Assembly (NCBI GenBank): GCA_910587715.1
Contig: CAJUMV010000001.1
Span: 62,001-126,000, forward strand
Direction: 5' to 3'
DNA length: 64,000 nt
Source of the DNA: an uncultured Lachnospiraceae bacterium
Lineage (GTDB): Bacteria; Bacillota; Clostridia; Lachnospirales; Lachnospiraceae
The notes under the pieces were generated by a model that worked only from the letters and a program-made list of their open reading frames with translations, did no database searches and was not told the origin of the DNA. A program made the position numbers and the translations under genes. Below are positions 24,224-33,305 of the stretch, piece after piece (the first letter of the stretch is position 1; the number at the start of each line of letters is the position of its first letter).

Positions 24224-25897
24224 ATGGTATGGAATCGGGATATAAAAATACAGCGTCCCACGGGACGTAAGCTCCTGGTGCTCCTTCCTTTTGCCCTTTG
24301 CTATGCCTGTTTTGTGGTGCTGGGTGACTGGCAGGGCTCCGTGGATTACAGCAATGCGCAGAATCTGGGGCGGCTTGTGCTCTGGACAGTGGGAAGTTTC
24401 GGTGTATTGCTTGCGGCGGGCTTTCTTATGGAGAATTGGGCGGCTCTCCTTGCCCTGATGCCTTCCGGCGTGCGCGCGGTTTATGATAAAGTGTTTGCGC
24501 CGAGAAAGGAACGGCAGGGGCATTGGTGGATCTGGCTTTTCTTTTTTCTTGTATGCTTGTTCTGCTATTTGCCTTACTATCTTATGTATTATCCGACGTG
24601 GTTTAACAACGATGCGGTGTGGCAGATGGAGCAGGCGCTCGGGATGGCGGCGCGCTCTAATCACCACCCTTATTTTCACACGCTCATTATTAAAGTATTT
24701 TTGACAGTGGGGTATGGTCTTTTTCATGATTACACGGCGGCAGTGGCGCTGTATACTTTTTGTCAGATGGCGCTGACGGCGGCGGTGTTCGGATTTTATC
24801 TGTATCTTTTGTATCGGCGGGGCACAAGGACTCTATGGCTTGTTCTTGCGGTGTGTTTTTATGCCCTTCTCCCTATCCATGGCATGTTTAGTATCTGCAT
24901 GGGCAAGGACGCATGGTTTACGGCGGCGTTTCTGCTGTTTGTGTGGGCGGTGCATCATTGTGCCGTGGTACAGGCATCGAGCGGACGGCGGTGGCTCTGG
25001 TTTTTTATGACAGGGTTGTCGGTTTGCCTCCTCCGAAGCAACGGGATTTTTGTATATCTGGGAACGGCGGTGCTGCTGGTTTTGTCACAACGGCAGGAAA
25101 GAAAGCGCATGTACGCCTCGGTGGCGGCGGCGCTTGTCTGCTATCTGCTCTGGCAGGGACCGATTCTTCGTGCTCTGCAGGTGGAGCCGCCGGACACCAT
25201 CGAGAGCCTGACCATGCCGGTACAGCATCTGCTCTGCGCTTATGCCAGAGGCGGAAATCTGAAGCCGGAGGAAGTGGAGATGCTGGAAGCGGTGGTGCCG
25301 CTGGCGCAGATAGACGAGTATTACAATCCCTATCTGTTTGATATGACGAAAAACTTTATACGCGAGCACGGTAATCAATCGGTTATTGCGGAAAACAAGG
25401 GGGCATACGCAAAGCTTTGGCTGAATGTGGGACTTCGCAATCCCATGCTTTATCTGGAGGCGGAGATTCGGCAGACGGCGGGGTACTACGCCTTACATAT
25501 TCCCCATGACCAGATTCTTTACAGTGAATATTTTATGGTGGATAATCCCTTTGGTATCGAGAATGAGAGGAAGATGTTCAGCTATGATGCCAGTCTGGCT
25601 ATGGGTGAGTTTTTGCAGTGGTTTCAGACATTTTACAACAGAGTATGGAGTCTGGGGATGAATACGTGGCTGTTGTTGTTTGCGCTTGCCTGCACCCTTT
25701 ACAGGGGGCGGCGGGCGATTGCCTTTGCGACCTGCGTGATGCTTCTGGGGAGCCTGCTTTTGGCGACGCCTGTGTACAATGAGTTTCGGTATGCGTATGG
25801 GGTGTTTGTGGCGTTGCCGGTTTTGTTTAGTGTGGGGTTTGGGAGGGAGTATGTAAATGTTGCTGATAATTCAAGGAAAAGAGAGATAGTAGGATGA
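24224..25897 (+). CDS. DUF6020-like polytopic membrane protein, second paralogue
   Basis: 557 residues with about ten hydrophobic segments. It shares order and motifs with the protein at 2674: YYPTWFNNDAVWQMEQAL in the first outer loop, HHPYFHTLI, SICMGKDAWFTAAFLL, LRSNGIFVYLG, and a long outer loop before the last membrane segments. It starts three bases after the GT4 stop (RBS GGGGGATG). The acidic residues in the first loop fit a GT-C fold, so addition of a side sugar outside the membrane is possible; this is inference from topology. Confidence 0.8.
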   Translation: MVWNRDIKIQRPTGRKLLVLLPFALCYACFVVLGDWQGSVDYSNAQNLGRLVLWTVGSFGVLLAAGFLMENWAALLALMPSGVRAVYDKVFAPRKERQGHWWIWLFFFLVCLFCYLPYYLMYYPTWFNNDAVWQMEQALGMAARSNHHPYFHTLIIKVFLTVGYGLFHDYTAAVALYTFCQMALTAAVFGFYLYLLYRRGTRTLWLVLAVCFYALLPIHGMFSICMGKDAWFTAAFLLFVWAVHHCAVVQASSGRRWLWFFMTGLSVCLLRSNGIFVYLGTAVLLVLSQRQERKRMYASVAAALVCYLLWQGPILRALQVEPPDTIESLTMPVQHLLCAYARGGNLKPEEVEMLEAVVPLAQIDEYYNPYLFDMTKNFIREHGNQSVIAENKGAYAKLWLNVGLRNPMLYLEAEIRQTAGYYALHIPHDQILYSEYFMVDNPFGIENERKMFSYDASLAMGEFLQWFQTFYNRVWSLGMNTWLLLFALACTLYRGRRAIAFATCVMLLGSLLLATPVYNEFRYAYGVFVALPVLFSVGFGREYVNVADNSRKREIVG

Positions 25898-26058
25898 AGG
25901 CTTCAAGTGTGAATATAAATAAGTCAATACAGGCAATTTCTCTTTATTTGGTGCATCGCATTAGTGAGGAAGGAAACTGTTCAAGTGAAGCTGCATTGAA
26001 AAAACTGTTAAAGACAATGACTTATGAACTGTTACAGGATAAAGAGCATTATTCATAA
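25894..26058 (+). CDS. Small protein, 54 residues, possibly a remnant
   Basis: The ATG overlaps the stop of the preceding gene (ATGA), which supports coupled translation. The product begins MKASSVNINKSIQAIS, is mostly helical in character (ISLYLVHRI; AALKKLLKTMTYELLQ) and ends after DKEHYS. It is AT-richer than its neighbours. It resembles the N-terminal part of short helical proteins found near toxin-antitoxin or mobile genes, so it may be a truncated relic. It could also be non-functional. Confidence 0.45.
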   Translation: MKASSVNINKSIQAISLYLVHRISEEGNCSSEAALKKLLKTMTYELLQDKEHYS

Positions 26059-26065
26059 CCAAAAA

Positions 26066-26106
26066 CATGACCACATCATGACCAAGATGGTTATGATGTG
26101 GTCATG
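26066..26106 (+). repeat. 19-bp near-perfect hairpin
   Basis: CATGACCACATCAT pairs with ATGATGTGGTCATG; the stem continues through one G-U pair into ACCA/TGGT with a 3-base loop AGA. No T-run follows (ATAAATTGCC), so a classical terminator is unlikely. A smaller hairpin, TGTTCA-AAG-TGAACA, follows at 26135-26149. Together with the repeats at 26184-26226 these fill most of the gap between the small ORF and the next gene. Confidence 0.8.
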
Positions 26107-26183
26107 ATAAATTGCCACACGGCGAACTGTATCCTGTTCAAAGTGAACAAGATCATGAACAAGATATAAATTTCCAACGAATC

Positions 26184-26235
26184 CGCTCATTTAAACGAGC
26201 GAATTATGAGCGAATAAATGAGCGAAAAATACAAT
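26184..26235 (+). promoter_or_regulatory. Phased GAGCGAA repeats and -10-like box upstream of the MBOAT operon
   Basis: GAGCGAA occurs three times, at 26197, 26208 and 26220 (spacing 11 and 12 bp, about one helix turn). An outer inverted repeat CGCTCATTTA/TAAATGAGCG spans 26184-26224. TACAAT at 26230-26235 matches the -10 consensus at 5 of 6, but no -35 box is present; the second repeat occupies that place. The layout suggests a protein-binding site, perhaps for an activator. The gene start follows 20 bp later. Confidence 0.45.
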
Positions 26236-26254
26236 CAAAATCTATGAGGAACAG

Positions 26255-27334
26255 ATGATGAAAAAATGGCTTAAAGCGGCGCTTTTCCTCCTGCCGCTTC
26301 TTCTTTTCATAGGCTTTGTCAACTGGTATGTGGATTCCTACGCCCTTCTCCGCGTTACCTACGACGAGATCGCCGCGCAGATGGCGGCGGGAAAAAATGT
26401 GGAAGGACTGGAGGACTCAGATTATAATGACAGAAACCTTCTGGCGGCGCGCATAAAAGGGATGGAGGAGCCGCCGCAGGTCATGGTTCTCGGCTCCAGC
26501 CGGGTGTATACGTTCGACCATACCATGTTTGGGACAGACTCATTTTATAATGCTGGGTTGTCGGAAGCAACGATTTACGATTTACTGGCGGTATCGGGTA
26601 TTTTGCTCAGACAGGATAAACTGCCGGAAACCGTGGTGATTGGGGTAGATGCTTTCCTGTTTAACAAAAGCCATGACAACGAGAAATGGAAGGAATTGGA
26701 AAGTTATGCCGATTATATGGCGTTGACATTGGACGGGAAGCTGTCGCCGGAGCTGGCGCAGCCGCGTAAGGATACGGGCAGGGAGCTGTCGAAAGTCCTT
26801 TCCTTGGACTATTTCCGCTACAACGTTACGCTGCTTCCCGACAGAAAGCGGTTTTCCGTTTCTTATACGGATGATTGGGAGACGGAGGGCTATCTCAAAC
26901 ATTTTGACGGAAGTGTCAGTTACCAGCGGGAACTTCGTGAAGTAAATCCCTCTGACGTGGAAGAGATGACAAGGCAGTCCATGGAGGAGCACGTAGTCTA
27001 TCGGATGACGGATTACGCAGAAATAGACGGGCATCATTTTGGCCGTCTGTCAGAGCTGATTGACTTCCTGCAGGGGGAGGGCGTGGAGGTCATTTTATAC
27101 TTGCCACCCTATTCGCCCATGATGTATAATTACATAGAATCTGAGGAGGCTTTTCAGATTGCGCTGGATGTGGAGAAAAAGGTGAAAGATCTGGCAGTTG
27201 AAAAAGGGATTGCGCTCTACGGCTCCTATAATCCGGCGGGGTGCGGTCTTGAGATGACGGATTTGTATGATGTGTACCATGTGAAAACGGAAAAGACGGC
27301 GGATACTTACTATCCTGTGATTTCCGGCGAGTAG
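26255..27334 (+). CDS. Membrane-anchored SGNH-hydrolase-like protein (DltD/AlgJ-like)
   Basis: 359 residues. An N-terminal membrane anchor (about residues 5-25) precedes an extracytoplasmic domain. The SGNH signature is visible as VLGSSRVYTFD (S81/S82) and as the C-terminal D339-x-x-H342 in DLYDVYHV; GVDAFLFN lies between. Proteins of this type work with MBOAT acyltransferases to move acyl or D-alanyl groups onto glycans outside the membrane. Here it is the first gene of a run with a DltA-like ligase, formyltransferase, carrier protein and MBOAT protein. A second ATG at 26258 is possible. Confidence 0.75.
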   Translation: MMKKWLKAALFLLPLLLFIGFVNWYVDSYALLRVTYDEIAAQMAAGKNVEGLEDSDYNDRNLLAARIKGMEEPPQVMVLGSSRVYTFDHTMFGTDSFYNAGLSEATIYDLLAVSGILLRQDKLPETVVIGVDAFLFNKSHDNEKWKELESYADYMALTLDGKLSPELAQPRKDTGRELSKVLSLDYFRYNVTLLPDRKRFSVSYTDDWETEGYLKHFDGSVSYQRELREVNPSDVEEMTRQSMEEHVVYRMTDYAEIDGHHFGRLSELIDFLQGEGVEVILYLPPYSPMMYNYIESEEAFQIALDVEKKVKDLAVEKGIALYGSYNPAGCGLEMTDLYDVYHVKTEKTADTYYPVISGE

Positions 27335-27403
27335 TAAAACGGCGGCAGCCAGGGCTGGGGAAAAGAAAATCCGGGGCTGGTACATAAAAATAAGGATGAA
27401 ACG

Positions 27404-28936
27404 ATGAAGGCGAATGTTACTTACTGGCTGGATGAGACGGCGGCACGTTTCCCCGATAAGACAGCCTATGCGGATGAAAATAAGGAAATTACTTTTGGGC
27501 AGCTGCGGACGCAGGCAAGAGCGATTGCCTGTGAACTGACGGCACGGGGGCTTTTTAAGAAGCCGGTCGCCATTTTTCTGGAAAAGGGCGTGGACGTGCT
27601 TATTTCCTTTATGGGAGCGGCTTACAGTTGTAACTTTTATTCCCCGATTGACGTGGACATGCCGGGGAATCGTGTCAACAAGATTCTCGAAGTATTGGAG
27701 CCTTCCGTGGTGATTACCACAGGTGCCTTGCGGGAGGTCTTTTCGGCGTATGATTATAAGGGAGAGTTCCTTCTGCTGGAGGATGTTTTGACAGCGGATG
27801 CGAAGAATAGGGAGATGGAAACGGCGCGGGAAGAAGCGCTGGAGGCGGCACGCAGGAAGGGCATTGACACGGATTTGCTCTATGTGCTCTTTACTTCCGG
27901 CTCTACGGGTGTGCCGAAGGGTGCGACAATTAACCACCGGGCAGTGATTGACTACATAGACTGGGTGACGGAGACTTTTGCCATCACGGAGAAGGACAGC
28001 TTTGGCAATCAGGCGCCGTTTTATTTTGACAATTCCATTTTGGATATTTACAGCACCTTGAAAACGGGTGCGACGACTTATATTATTCCGAAAACGCTTT
28101 TTGCCCAGCCGTTGCCCCTTCTGGAATATTTGAAGGAAAAGAAAATCAACACGATTTTCTGGGTGCCGTCGGCGCTGATTGTGGTAGCGAAGCTCAAGGC
28201 GTTCAAGAACGTGGATTTGTCGGATACTTTGCAGCGGGTGCTGTTCTGCGGGGAGGTCATGCCGAATAAGCAGCTTAACGTATGGCGGAAATTCCTGCCG
28301 GATGTACAGTACGCGAACCTGTACGGTCCTACGGAAATTACGGATGCCTGCACTTATTATGTGGTAGACCGCGAATTTTCAGACGAAGAGCCGCTGCCTA
28401 TCGGATTCCCGATGCCGAACACGGATATTCTTGTGCTGAATGAGAAGGATGAGCCGGTGACGGGAGAGGAGCCGGGAGAGCTTTGTGTCAGAGGGACATC
28501 TTTGTCCATGGGCTACTATAAGAATCCGGAAAAGACGAGAGAAGCCTTCGTGCAGAATCCGCTGAACGATGCGGTGCCGGAGCTGATTTACCGGACAGGC
28601 GATATCGTGAAATATAATGAGCGCGGCGAGATTATCTATCTTTCCAGAAAGGATTTCCAGATCAAGCATATGGGGCACAGGATTGAGCTGGGGGAGATTG
28701 AGACGGCGGTGTCATCGCTGCCTGAGATTTCCTTAAATTGCTGTCTTTATGACGAGAAACGGCAGAAAATCGTGCTTTTTATCGAGGAGGAGCTGGACAA
28801 GGCGTATATCAACGAAAAGATTTCCCATCTCGTACCGGAGTACATGCTGCCGAATAAGGTAGTCCGGGTGGAAAAAATGCCGATTAACGCGAACGGGAAG
28901 ATTGACCGGGTCAAGCTGAAGGAATATATAAAATAA
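27404..28936 (+). CDS. DltA-like AMP-forming amino-acid:carrier-protein ligase
   Basis: 510 residues, the length of D-alanine:carrier ligase DltA. Adenylation motifs are LYVLFTSGSTGVPKGA (ATP loop, near 165-180), NLYGPTEITDACT, YRTGDIVKY, and the C-terminal catalytic lysine in NANGKIDRVKLKEY. C282 in VLFCGE matches the cysteine region that lines the D-Ala pocket in DltA. The enzyme should activate a small amino acid or similar acid and load it on the carrier protein encoded at 29936. Because a formyltransferase lies between the two, the substrate may differ from D-alanine; the sequence alone does not decide. Confidence 0.88.
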   Translation: MKANVTYWLDETAARFPDKTAYADENKEITFGQLRTQARAIACELTARGLFKKPVAIFLEKGVDVLISFMGAAYSCNFYSPIDVDMPGNRVNKILEVLEPSVVITTGALREVFSAYDYKGEFLLLEDVLTADAKNREMETAREEALEAARRKGIDTDLLYVLFTSGSTGVPKGATINHRAVIDYIDWVTETFAITEKDSFGNQAPFYFDNSILDIYSTLKTGATTYIIPKTLFAQPLPLLEYLKEKKINTIFWVPSALIVVAKLKAFKNVDLSDTLQRVLFCGEVMPNKQLNVWRKFLPDVQYANLYGPTEITDACTYYVVDREFSDEEPLPIGFPMPNTDILVLNEKDEPVTGEEPGELCVRGTSLSMGYYKNPEKTREAFVQNPLNDAVPELIYRTGDIVKYNERGEIIYLSRKDFQIKHMGHRIELGEIETAVSSLPEISLNCCLYDEKRQKIVLFIEEELDKAYINEKISHLVPEYMLPNKVVRVEKMPINANGKIDRVKLKEYIK

Positions 28937-28993
28937 CAGTAAGGCAGCGAATGGCGCAGGCTGGGCGGTTGTGTGATAATTGAGTGGGATTGC

Positions 28994-29851
28994 ATGAATA
29001 CAAATTTTGAGCGAATCGTGATAATCGGTTACGGCAAGGCAACCGGCGAAATATTGAAATATACGGATGACAGGCGGGCAGACTACGGTTATACGCTTCA
29101 GTTTATCGAGCATGAGCTTCATGCCCTGAGCGTTACCGGGCAGATTTGCGAAGAGAGGGGAATTCCCTTTGCGTCCATGCCGGACAAGCGGGAGCTTGGC
29201 GATTATCTTAAGAAAATACAGGAAAAAACGCTGATTGTCTCCGCCAGCAATAATTTTTTATTTCCGGCGGCACTTGTGGAGCGGGAAAACATCACGATCA
29301 TCAATTTCCACAACGCGCTTCTGCCGGATTATCCCGGAAGAAATGCGCCGAGCTGGGTTATCTATCAGGGCGAGGAGCGGACGGGCATTACATGGCATTA
29401 TGTGACGGCAGGGGTGGATGAAGGCAATATTATTATACAGAAAAGCTGTGAGATTGGTCCGGATACGAAGGCATATGAACTGACGGAAGTGCTGATGGAT
29501 TTGGCATATGAAGGTTTTGGCGAGTGCTTTGACGCTGTTTTGCAGGAAACTGCCGCGGCAAGACCGCAGGGCTTTTCACGGGAACGAAGGATGTATCGTT
29601 CCTCTGAGATACCCGGGGGTGGATTTCTGGATTTACAGGAGCCGACAGAGAAGATATACCGGCTGTTGCGCAGTGTGGATTACGGGAAAAGCGGGATTTT
29701 TCCGCCGCTGCAGATGGAAGTTTCGGGCGCGCGGGCGGAGGCGCTGCGGTATCGGAAGATAGCGCCGGAGAAACGACAGGTCGGGGCGGATATGATGTAT
29801 CTGCCGTTCGAGGATGGAGATTTGTTGAAGATTAAATATCGGATGTTATGA
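28994..29851 (+). CDS. Formyltransferase family protein inside the Dlt-like cassette
   Basis: About 285 residues. The catalytic triad is complete: N104-x-H106 in INFHNALLPDYPG and D142 in AGVDEGNII, with the same spacing as Asn108/His110/Asp146 of E. coli methionyl-tRNA formyltransferase. The C-terminal domain (EPTEKIYRLLRSVDYG) is shorter than in the tRNA enzyme. It lies between the DltA-like and carrier-protein genes. It may formylate the activated amino acid or a sugar amine; neither is shown. A GTG at 28973 is an alternative start. It is clearly different from the formyltransferase at 19764, which lacks the Asn. Confidence 0.85.
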   Translation: MNTNFERIVIIGYGKATGEILKYTDDRRADYGYTLQFIEHELHALSVTGQICEERGIPFASMPDKRELGDYLKKIQEKTLIVSASNNFLFPAALVERENITIINFHNALLPDYPGRNAPSWVIYQGEERTGITWHYVTAGVDEGNIIIQKSCEIGPDTKAYELTEVLMDLAYEGFGECFDAVLQETAAARPQGFSRERRMYRSSEIPGGGFLDLQEPTEKIYRLLRSVDYGKSGIFPPLQMEVSGARAEALRYRKIAPEKRQVGADMMYLPFEDGDLLKIKYRML

Positions 29852-29935
29852 TATGGCAATAAGAGGAATTTAGAATCTGCAGATGCAGGTGTAAAATATA
29901 AAGATGAATGACTGACGAGAAAGGATATTAGGTTT

Positions 29936-30166
29936 ATGGAAGAAAAAGTATTGGAAATACTGGAAGAATACTGTGAGGAAGCTCTTACTTACGATGGCGA
30001 CAATATGATGGAGGAGGGCGTGATTGACTCCTTTACGGTCATTAATATTGTGAGTGAGCTCGAGGACGCTTTCGATATCGAGATTGACGCTAAGTATGTG
30101 GTGGCGGAGAATTTCAGGAACAAAGAAGCGATTATAGAGCTGGTGAGACAGCTGGTGGAAGATTAG
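29936..30166 (+). CDS. Acyl carrier protein, DltC-like
   Basis: 76 residues, strongly acidic. The 4'-phosphopantetheine attachment site is S32 in GVIDSFTVINIV, preceded by the typical acidic helix and followed by FDIEIDAKYVVAENFRN. The size and DSF site match DltC and other free-standing carriers. It ends 3 bp before the MBOAT gene and presumably carries the group activated by the DltA-like ligase to that protein at the membrane. Confidence 0.92.
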   Translation: MEEKVLEILEEYCEEALTYDGDNMMEEGVIDSFTVINIVSELEDAFDIEIDAKYVVAENFRNKEAIIELVRQLVED

Positions 30167-30169
30167 AAT

Positions 30170-31750
30170 ATGCAGTTTTTATCAACCAATTTTATGATAC
30201 TGTGGGTGATTTCTTTCGCCCTTTATTATCTGGTGCCGAAAAAGCGGCAGTGGATGATATTAGCCGTGGCAAGCGGCTTGTTTTATGTGGCTGGGACAGG
30301 CGGGATTCCGGTCGGGATTGTCCTGACAGGGGCAGGCGCTTACGGCTGCGGTATTTACCTGACGCGCAGTCTGGAGGCGCAGAAGGCAGCGCTTTTAGAT
30401 ATGGCGGACAAAGAGCGGAAAAAGGCGGTGAAGCAGGGATTTGAGAGGCGCAGAAAACGCGTTCAAATCCTTTATTTTGTTTGCAGTCTCGGCATTCTGC
30501 TTGGCACGAAGTATATGGTGGTGATTCTGCCCTTTTTCCAAAAGCTGGGACTGACGACACCACGGAGCGATGCGTTTTTCGCCCGCGTGGTGATGCCTTT
30601 GGGAATCTCTTTTTACACGCTGACGGCGATTGGATATGTGGTGGATGTGGGGCGGGAACAGTGCCGGGCGGCGGAAAACCCTGTCAGGCTTTTTCTCTTT
30701 TTAGCTTATTTTCCGGCGATTACGCAGGGACCGTTCAACCGTTATGCGAAATTGCAGGAAGAGTATGAGCGGGAACATGTCTTTTCTTACGAGAGGATGC
30801 TTTTCGGCGTGCAGCGGTTTGTTTGGGGTGCGTTTAAAAAGCTGGTGATTGCGGACCGCATCAATCTTTTTGTGGGAAATGTGTTCGGGAGCATGGAAGG
30901 CGGGCTTCCGGGCAGCATTTACGCGCTGGCGGTGGTTTCTTATATGATTCAGCTCTATGCGGATTTTTCGGGATATATGGATATGGCGCTGGGCATCAGC
31001 GAGACGTTTGACATCACGCTTCCGGAGAACTTTAAAAGACCGTATTTTTCTAAGTCTGTGGCGGAATTTTGGCGCAGGTGGCATATTACGCTGGGGACAT
31101 GGTTTAAGGACTATGTGATGTTTTCCTTCGTGATGTCGGGGACGGGGCGGAAAATCGGCAAGAGCGCGAAAAAGAGATGGTCGAAGCTGGGGAAGCATGT
31201 GACGGGCATTATCGGGACCATGCTGGTCTGGCTGCTGACGGGCATGTGGCATGGCAGAACGGTGAGTTATCTTCTTTGGGGCGTTTATTACGGCGTGATT
31301 ATGTGCCTTTCTCTTGTGCTGGAGGCGCGGTATGCTGTGTGGAAGGAAAAACTGCATATCAAAGAGGGAAAAGTTTATGGGCTGTTTTGCATGGCAAGAA
31401 CGTGGATAATCGTGTTTGTGGCGGATGTGCTGATTCGCGCGGAGAGTTTGTCTCAGGCAGGGGAGATTTACCGGGCGATGGTTACGGACTTCCGGTTGAA
31501 AGCGGGAATTTTGAGTGTGAGCGACTACGGTCTTGGCAGATACGGATTTTTGCTTCTGGCGGCGGTATGTCTGCTTTGGCTGGCTGTTTCCGTCTGGGAG
31601 GAAAAGGGGAAGGACGTGCGGCGGATGCTGGCGGCTTCTCCGGCGGCGGTGCGGTGGTGCTGCTATTACGGCGTAGTGCTGCTTTTGCTGATTACGGGGA
31701 TTTACGGCGGGAGTTACGATACGGCGGCGTTTCTGTATCAAAGCTTCTAA
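30170..31750 (+). CDS. MBOAT-family O-acyltransferase (AlgI/DltB-like)
   Basis: 526 residues with about ten membrane segments. MBOAT hallmarks are YFPAITQGPFNRY, QLYADFSGYMDMALG, EFWRRWHITLGTWFKDY and the catalytic histidine in LTGMWHGRTVSYLLWG. It is closer in length to AlgI/PatA-type acetyltransferases than to DltB (about 400 residues), although the gene before it encodes a DltC-like carrier. It is likely to receive the thioester from the carrier at the inner face and pass the group across the membrane, with the SGNH protein at 26255 as outer partner. Confidence 0.92.
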   Translation: MQFLSTNFMILWVISFALYYLVPKKRQWMILAVASGLFYVAGTGGIPVGIVLTGAGAYGCGIYLTRSLEAQKAALLDMADKERKKAVKQGFERRRKRVQILYFVCSLGILLGTKYMVVILPFFQKLGLTTPRSDAFFARVVMPLGISFYTLTAIGYVVDVGREQCRAAENPVRLFLFLAYFPAITQGPFNRYAKLQEEYEREHVFSYERMLFGVQRFVWGAFKKLVIADRINLFVGNVFGSMEGGLPGSIYALAVVSYMIQLYADFSGYMDMALGISETFDITLPENFKRPYFSKSVAEFWRRWHITLGTWFKDYVMFSFVMSGTGRKIGKSAKKRWSKLGKHVTGIIGTMLVWLLTGMWHGRTVSYLLWGVYYGVIMCLSLVLEARYAVWKEKLHIKEGKVYGLFCMARTWIIVFVADVLIRAESLSQAGEIYRAMVTDFRLKAGILSVSDYGLGRYGFLLLAAVCLLWLAVSVWEEKGKDVRRMLAASPAAVRWCCYYGVVLLLLITGIYGGSYDTAAFLYQSF

Positions 31751-31809
31751 TAACGGTTCAGCCAGATTGAATGGGCGTGTGCTGAACGGAAGGCGGAAGG
31801 AGCAACAGA

Positions 31810-33264
31810 GTGAGAAGGAAAAGAATAGCGGAAATTGCCGTAATAATAGCATGTGTTATTGTAATGGCGGCGGTGATGGTCGTTTTTGCTGCAGGCGCAG
31901 GATACACGGTTCTCAGCGGGGATGATTTTACGCACGGCGTGAGAGTGGGGGCGTTTCATGTCTCGCTGCCGCAGTATTTTGCGGCGTCTCTTCTGTATGT
32001 GCAGGATTTGTATATGGACTGGCAGGGAACGTGGTTTTCCATGTTTCTGCAGGCGTTTCTCTCTCCTATTAATAATTTCGGACTGCCGCAGTTACGGGCG
32101 GTGATGGTGGGAAACGCATTGTTGTTTCTCGGTTCACTGGCGGCGCTTTTGTGGACGGGTCTTTCCTTTTTTCGGACAGAGACGGGGTGCGCGGCAAAGA
32201 GACGGATTATCATTCTCCTGCTTTTCTTTTTGACTGTGGTAAACGCAGATGTCTATGCGGAAGTTTATTTCTGGTTTTCCGGGGCGGTGGCGTACAGTAT
32301 GCCCTTTTCGCTTCTGCTCCTTGCGCTTTCGCTGTTTCTTCTTATGAATAGGGAAAAGGGAAGTCGGCGCGGGAAAAATATCTGTGCGGGCGCGGCGGCG
32401 GTTCTTCTCTTTCTCTCTTCCGGCGGCTCGCTGGCGGTGGCAGGCGTGGGATGTTATATGGCGCTTATGCTGACGGCGGTATTTTTTCTTTTGACAAAGA
32501 AGGTTTCCCGGGCTAACCTGACGGTTTTTGCGGCGGGCTTTGCTGGCGCGTTGATTAACGCTGCCGCACCCGGCAATTTTTCCAGACATGACGGGACCGC
32601 GGGGGAGGGGCTGCATGTCGGACAGGCGGTTCTTTATACCTTGCGTATGTTTACAGAGGAGTCGTGCAGGCTGTTTCGGGAGACGATGCTCGGGCTTGCC
32701 TTTCTTTTGATGATCGCGGCAGGTTTGTATTTGTCGGGAAAATGCCGGGTGGCACTGCGGGAATATGGCATTGCTACGGCGTTTGCACTTCTGGCGGGGT
32801 GTGTGGCGTATTTTCCGGTGGCGCTCGGGTACGGCGGCTATTATGTGCCAAACAGGTGTTATTTTATAATAGATACCGTGATGGTACTATCTCTTTTGAA
32901 TCTGGCGCTGTTTCTGGGGATTTGCGCGCACAGGCTTTGCGGGCTGCCGTCGGATGGAAAGACCGTCACGATTTTGCTCTACATCTGTCTGGCGGCGCTT
33001 GTTGTCACGCCCCTGTCCGTGGAGGAGCTGCCGCTTTATCGGGTGGCGCGTCATGTGCACAACGGAAGCTACAGGGCGTATTACGAAAAATGCGCCGCGG
33101 TCTATGCTTATCTGGAAACCAGCCCGGAGGAGGATGTAGAGCTGGAAGTGCCGGAGTATATCGAGGATTTTGAGTGCTTCTATATCGATGAGGATGAAAG
33201 CGGCTGGGTGAATCAGGGCATGGCGGCATATTACGGGAAACGCTCTGTGCGGCGGGCACAGTGA
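31810..33264 (+). CDS. DUF6056-like polytopic membrane protein
   Basis: 484 residues, GTG start behind GAAGGAG. About ten hydrophobic segments. The first outer loop has SGDDFTHG and DWQGTWFSM; INAAAPGNFSRH lies in the middle, and the tail has GWVNQGMAAYYGKRSVR. All are echoed in the protein at 56471 (IDDYDYG, DWQGTYIS, NVLAPGNGKR, NWMNLAVARYYHKDNVR). The double Asp in the first outer loop fits GT-C enzymes. It follows the MBOAT gene by 59 bp and is the last + strand gene before the sugar-use island. Confidence 0.8.
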   Translation: MRRKRIAEIAVIIACVIVMAAVMVVFAAGAGYTVLSGDDFTHGVRVGAFHVSLPQYFAASLLYVQDLYMDWQGTWFSMFLQAFLSPINNFGLPQLRAVMVGNALLFLGSLAALLWTGLSFFRTETGCAAKRRIIILLLFFLTVVNADVYAEVYFWFSGAVAYSMPFSLLLLALSLFLLMNREKGSRRGKNICAGAAAVLLFLSSGGSLAVAGVGCYMALMLTAVFFLLTKKVSRANLTVFAAGFAGALINAAAPGNFSRHDGTAGEGLHVGQAVLYTLRMFTEESCRLFRETMLGLAFLLMIAAGLYLSGKCRVALREYGIATAFALLAGCVAYFPVALGYGGYYVPNRCYFIIDTVMVLSLLNLALFLGICAHRLCGLPSDGKTVTILLYICLAALVVTPLSVEELPLYRVARHVHNGSYRAYYEKCAAVYAYLETSPEEDVELEVPEYIEDFECFYIDEDESGWVNQGMAAYYGKRSVRRAQ

Positions 33265-33305
33265 CAGACGCTTGTCATATCCTTCTGCCTGAATAAACCG
33301 GCACA

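Noticed and set aside
26255..31750. Canonical dlt operon for D-alanylation of teichoic acid
   Set aside because: The gene order differs, a formyltransferase is inserted, and the MBOAT protein has AlgI length rather than DltB length. The DltA and DltC similarity is real, so only the canonical label was rejected.
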